8,031 nt of DNA from an uncultured Ignavibacteriota bacterium (GTDB lineage: Bacteria; Bacteroidota; Ignavibacteria; Tepidaquicellales; Tepidaquicellaceae): positions 1 through 8,031 of the forward strand of contig CALKAJ010000311.1 in the NCBI GenBank assembly GCA_937983305.1. The letters run 5' to 3'. A program made the translations under genes and the position numbers. This document shows, piece after piece, positions 6,218 through 8,031 of this stretch. How positions within the stretch are numbered: the first letter of the stretch is position 1; each line of letters opens with the position of its first letter. A model generated the notes under the pieces. That model did not search any database, was not told the origin of the DNA, and was given only the letters and a program-made list of their open reading frames with translations.

Positions 6218-6484
6218 TTGAAACTTGTATTAGTTATCAATGTTTTTACCGCTTTCGTTGTTTTCGCAGTTGGAGTTTTATTTTTAGCCGGAGTTATACC
6301 AACTCCGGCTAAAGATACTACGACAAGGTATCTTTTTGGATTCATACTAATGGGTTACGGTGTGTACAGGTTTGTAAATTATAACACAAAAAGAAAGAAG
6401 CTCAAGTTTGAAGAGCAAAGAGAAAAAATTAAAGAAGCTCAGGAAAAGTTAATTCATGGCGACAATGAAAATTCGAAATTTTAA
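6218..6484 (+). CDS. Small two-helix membrane protein of unknown function
   Basis: I do not recognise a family for this 88-residue protein. Residues 1-27 are a strongly hydrophobic helix and residues 37-55 a second one (YLFGFILMGYGVYRFVNY), joined by a short polar turn (PTPAKDTTTR at 28-37). Residues 57-88 form a charged, Lys/Glu-rich, probably helical tail. This predicts a helical hairpin in the inner membrane. The start is TTG 6218, four bases after the tonB stop, with AGAAGAG at 6204-6210 as a weak ribosome binding site; no earlier ATG fits and the next in-frame ATG falls within helix 2. Its 3' end overlaps the PstS-like gene by 29 bases, so the two are probably translationally coupled. 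The tight placement between TonB and a periplasmic lipoprotein suggests a membrane partner of that module, but this is inference. A 13-bp perfect hairpin lies within codons 22-32. Confidence 0.75.
   Translation: MKLVLVINVFTAFVVFAVGVLFLAGVIPTPAKDTTTRYLFGFILMGYGVYRFVNYNTKRKKLKFEEQREKIKEAQEKLIHGDNENSKF
6279..6317 (+). repeat. Long GC-rich hairpin inside the small membrane protein gene
   Basis: TTTAGCCGGAGTT (6283-6295) and AACTCCGGCTAAA (6301-6313) are perfect inverted arms around the five-base loop ATACC. Pairing continues outward through one T-G wobble to 6279/6317, giving a 17-bp stem. It is by far the strongest secondary structure in the window and includes a GC-rich core in AT-rich surroundings. 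No T-run follows it on either strand, so it does not look like an intrinsic terminator. It encodes the end of helix 1 and the turn of the small protein. An mRNA processing or stability element is a possible role. Confidence 0.85.
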
Positions 6485-7442
6485 ATATGGACTCCGGTCA
6501 TTTCTAACTCTTTTCGTTTTGATTCTTATTCAAGGTTGCGACTTTGGAGAGTTAAAACAAAAAGCAGTTACTGGGGAAGCATCTGTAGTAACCGACGAAA
6601 CGCTCGCTCCGTTGATGAAAGAGTTAGATTCGGAATTTGAAAGACTAAATCCCGAAGCAAAATTAAATTATACGGTTCAGCCTTCAAAAGTAGCTGTTAC
6701 TGAACTTCTAAACCGTGATGTTAAATCTATATTAATTGGCAGAGAGTTAACTGAAGAGGAATTACAATTTGCAAAAAAGGTGAATTTAGAGATAAGCAAG
6801 CATGAAGTCGCTTTAGACGGAATCGGATTTATTGTCAATCCGGATAGTCCTATTGAACGTTTGACTTCCGAAGACTTGAAGAAAATATTTTCCGGTCAGA
6901 TAACAAAATGGTCGCAAATTAAAGTCGAAGATGAAGAACAGAACCGGGCTGTTCTAAAAAAATTATCAGGTACTAAAGATGATATAAAACTATTCATTCA
7001 GAGACCAAATTCTTCTCTTTATGATTTAGTAAAAGACTCTTCCTTAAAAATTAATGCTTTTGCAGAGAGTTCTGTAATTTGTTCTACATCTGTACATATT
7101 CTGGAATCAATCCGAAAGCATATTAATGGAATTGGAATAACAAACCTTATCGTGCTTTCTAAAGGAAATCAGGATGAGCAAGATACGACTGTCAGACCGG
7201 TAAGGGTATCATTTATAACTCAAACAGGTACTCAGAGAGACTATGCAATGTTTCATCAGGGAACTGTGGCTTACAGAAGTTATCCGTATTTCAGGAAAAT
7301 TTATTTATACACTGCTGAAGTAGATATTAATGTTATAATGGGTTTTATCACTTTTCTATTAAATAAAGATGGCCAGACTATTGTTTTGAAAAACGGATTG
7401 GTTCCCGTAAATCAACCGTTAAGAATTATAAAATTGGAATAA
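6456..7442 (+). CDS. PstS-like substrate-binding lipoprotein linked to TonB
   Basis: Predicted lipoprotein with the type 2 periplasmic binding protein fold of the PstS family. A signal peptide ends in a lipobox I-Q-G-C28, so the mature protein starts at C28 with D29. Family features are SVVTDETLAPLMKELDSEF at 43-61, the strand-helix I-G-R-E-L-T at 94-99, and DGIGFIVNPDSPIERLTSEDLKKIFSG, positions 121-147, followed by ITKWSQI at 149-155. A second lobe with SSLYDLV at 187-192 and GIGITNLIVL at 225-234 leads back to VAYRSYPYFRKIYLYT at 271-286. The Thr-Gly-Ser type phosphate loop of true PstS is replaced by V-T-D-E-T, so phosphate binding is doubtful. ATG 6456 is preferred over ATG 6465 because AGGA lies 11 bases before it. 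Similar PstS-like genes occur in TonB clusters of Bacteroidota, to my knowledge without a settled function. It is probably not the PstS of the upstream pstCAB. Confidence 0.85.
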   Translation: MATMKIRNFKYGLRSFLTLFVLILIQGCDFGELKQKAVTGEASVVTDETLAPLMKELDSEFERLNPEAKLNYTVQPSKVAVTELLNRDVKSILIGRELTEEELQFAKKVNLEISKHEVALDGIGFIVNPDSPIERLTSEDLKKIFSGQITKWSQIKVEDEEQNRAVLKKLSGTKDDIKLFIQRPNSSLYDLVKDSSLKINAFAESSVICSTSVHILESIRKHINGIGITNLIVLSKGNQDEQDTTVRPVRVSFITQTGTQRDYAMFHQGTVAYRSYPYFRKIYLYTAEVDINVIMGFITFLLNKDGQTIVLKNGLVPVNQPLRIIKLE

Positions 7443-7473
7443 AGTTTAATTAAATTAAATCTAATAAATCATT

Positions 7474-8031
7474 ATGCGTAAAGATTTCATTAAATACTCA
7501 ATTATTACACTATCTTTGATAGTATTTTTTGTATCGGGATCTATTGCTCAGGATAAACAAAAAGGAATTGATGCAGTAAAAAAGGGTGATTATGTAACAG
7601 GTTTAAAAATCTTACAGAGCGTCGTAAAAACGGATGATAGCTACGAAGCTAACCTTTTTTACGCATTAGCTTTATCACAAACCGGCTCTTTAAAAGAAGC
7701 TGAAGTTTATTATAAAAAAGCACTTGAAGATGATGACGAAGGTATTGATGCTTTCAGGGGATTAGGCGATATTAAAACAGAATTAAAAGATTTTTCATCT
7801 GCCGAGAGTTACTACAAAAAAGCGTTGAAAATTGAACAAACAAACGTACCTGTTTTAGTTTCCTTAGCCGAGATGTATTTATTACAGGGTAAAATTGATA
7901 AAGGAATTGAATTATTAACAAATGCAGAAGTTAATTCACCGTCCGATGTAAATATTCTTGTTGCATTAGGCAATGCTTATTACGAAAGAGAAACATGGGC
8001 TTTGGCGAAACAATACTTTGATAAGGCTCTT
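7474..8031 (+). CDS. Exported tetratricopeptide repeat protein (3' end beyond window)
   Basis: An ATG at 7474 opens a frame with no stop before the window end, giving 186 codons of an incomplete gene. Residues 1-25 form a signal peptide (basic RK, hydrophobic 9-20, then S-I-A before Q26), so the protein is periplasmic or outer-membrane associated. From about residue 30 onward come successive TPR units of about 34 residues, marked by A-V-K-K-G-D-Y, LFYALALSQTGSLKEAEVYYKKAL, starting near 61, LGDIKTELKDFSSAESYYKKAL near 97, LAEMYLLQGKIDKGIELL near 131 and LGNAYYERETWALAKQYFDKAL near 165. It is probably a scaffold for protein contacts. It starts 31 bases after the PstS-like gene with no terminator between, so it should share the tonB operon. 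The partner and full length cannot be seen. Confidence 0.88.
   Translation, partial: MRKDFIKYSIITLSLIVFFVSGSIAQDKQKGIDAVKKGDYVTGLKILQSVVKTDDSYEANLFYALALSQTGSLKEAEVYYKKALEDDDEGIDAFRGLGDIKTELKDFSSAESYYKKALKIEQTNVPVLVSLAEMYLLQGKIDKGIELLTNAEVNSPSDVNILVALGNAYYERETWALAKQYFDKAL

Noticed and set aside
6145..6345. Minus-strand frame of 66 codons rich in Phe and Leu
   Set aside because: It is the complement of the Lys/Glu-coding tail of tonB and the start of the small protein gene; the phenylalanine run simply mirrors GAA/AAA codons.
6456..7442. Calling the lipoprotein gene pstS of the upstream pstCAB operon
   Set aside because: It lies in a different operon with tonB, and the phosphate-loop signature is missing, so only PstS-like fold is supported.
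7623..7663. CGTAAAAA/TTTTTACG arms enclosing TAGCT/AGCTA in the TPR gene
   Set aside because: The outer arms are AT-rich with a long loop and the inner stem is five bases; this is expected by chance in such sequence.
1..8031. CRISPR arrays, tRNA or rRNA genes, insertion sequences and attachment sites
   Set aside because: No regularly spaced repeats, no cloverleaf-like or rRNA-like segments in the short gaps, and no transposase or terminal inverted repeats were seen.

Overview
The window is a low-GC (roughly one third G+C by eye), densely coded stretch from a Gram-negative bacterium of the Bacteroidota/Ignavibacteriota/Chlorobiota (FCB) group. The reasons are a TonB protein and lipoprotein of the type found there, A-rich translation starts with few Shine-Dalgarno sequences, and two intergenic TAnnTTTG boxes that match the Bacteroidota -7 promoter element. 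I cannot name the genus. All recognised genes lie on the + strand.

Layout: (1) 1-64 probably holds the last 13 codons of an unidentified upstream gene. (2) 65-1231 encodes an RlmI-type SAM-dependent 23S rRNA methyltransferase with an N-terminal PUA domain. (3) 1232-1381 is a regulatory stretch with 11-bp-spaced TTTACA/TTAACA repeats resembling a Pho box and a TAnnTTTG element. (4) 1382-3949 is a tight pstC-pstA-pstB operon for the two permeases and the ATPase of the high-affinity phosphate ABC transporter; neither a canonical pstS nor phoU accompanies it. (5) 4021-5127 encodes a membrane-anchored L,D-transpeptidase (YkuD) with a long unrecognised C-terminal region. (6) 5128-5319 is an intergenic stretch holding two AT-rich inverted repeats, a good FCB-type promoter box and a strong ribosome binding site. 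(7) 5320-8031 is a second operon: TonB, an 88-residue two-helix membrane protein, a divergent PstS-like lipoprotein, and a TPR protein cut by the window end.

How they work together: PstC, PstA and PstB should form the inner-membrane phosphate importer, taking phosphate from a PstS encoded elsewhere. The TonB operon is a separate envelope module. TonB couples inner-membrane energy to the outer membrane, while the PstS-like lipoprotein and the TPR protein are predicted in the periplasm or on a membrane face. The PstS-like protein has lost the usual N-terminal phosphate-binding signature and is linked to TonB rather than to the ABC permeases, so it may not serve in phosphate uptake.

Points most worth a second look: the TonB/small membrane protein/PstS-like/TPR module; a perfect 13-bp GC-rich hairpin (17 bp with one wobble) inside the 88-codon gene; pstC having no ATG or GTG start although its conserved N-terminus clearly continues upstream; and the Pho-box-like repeats ahead of pstC.
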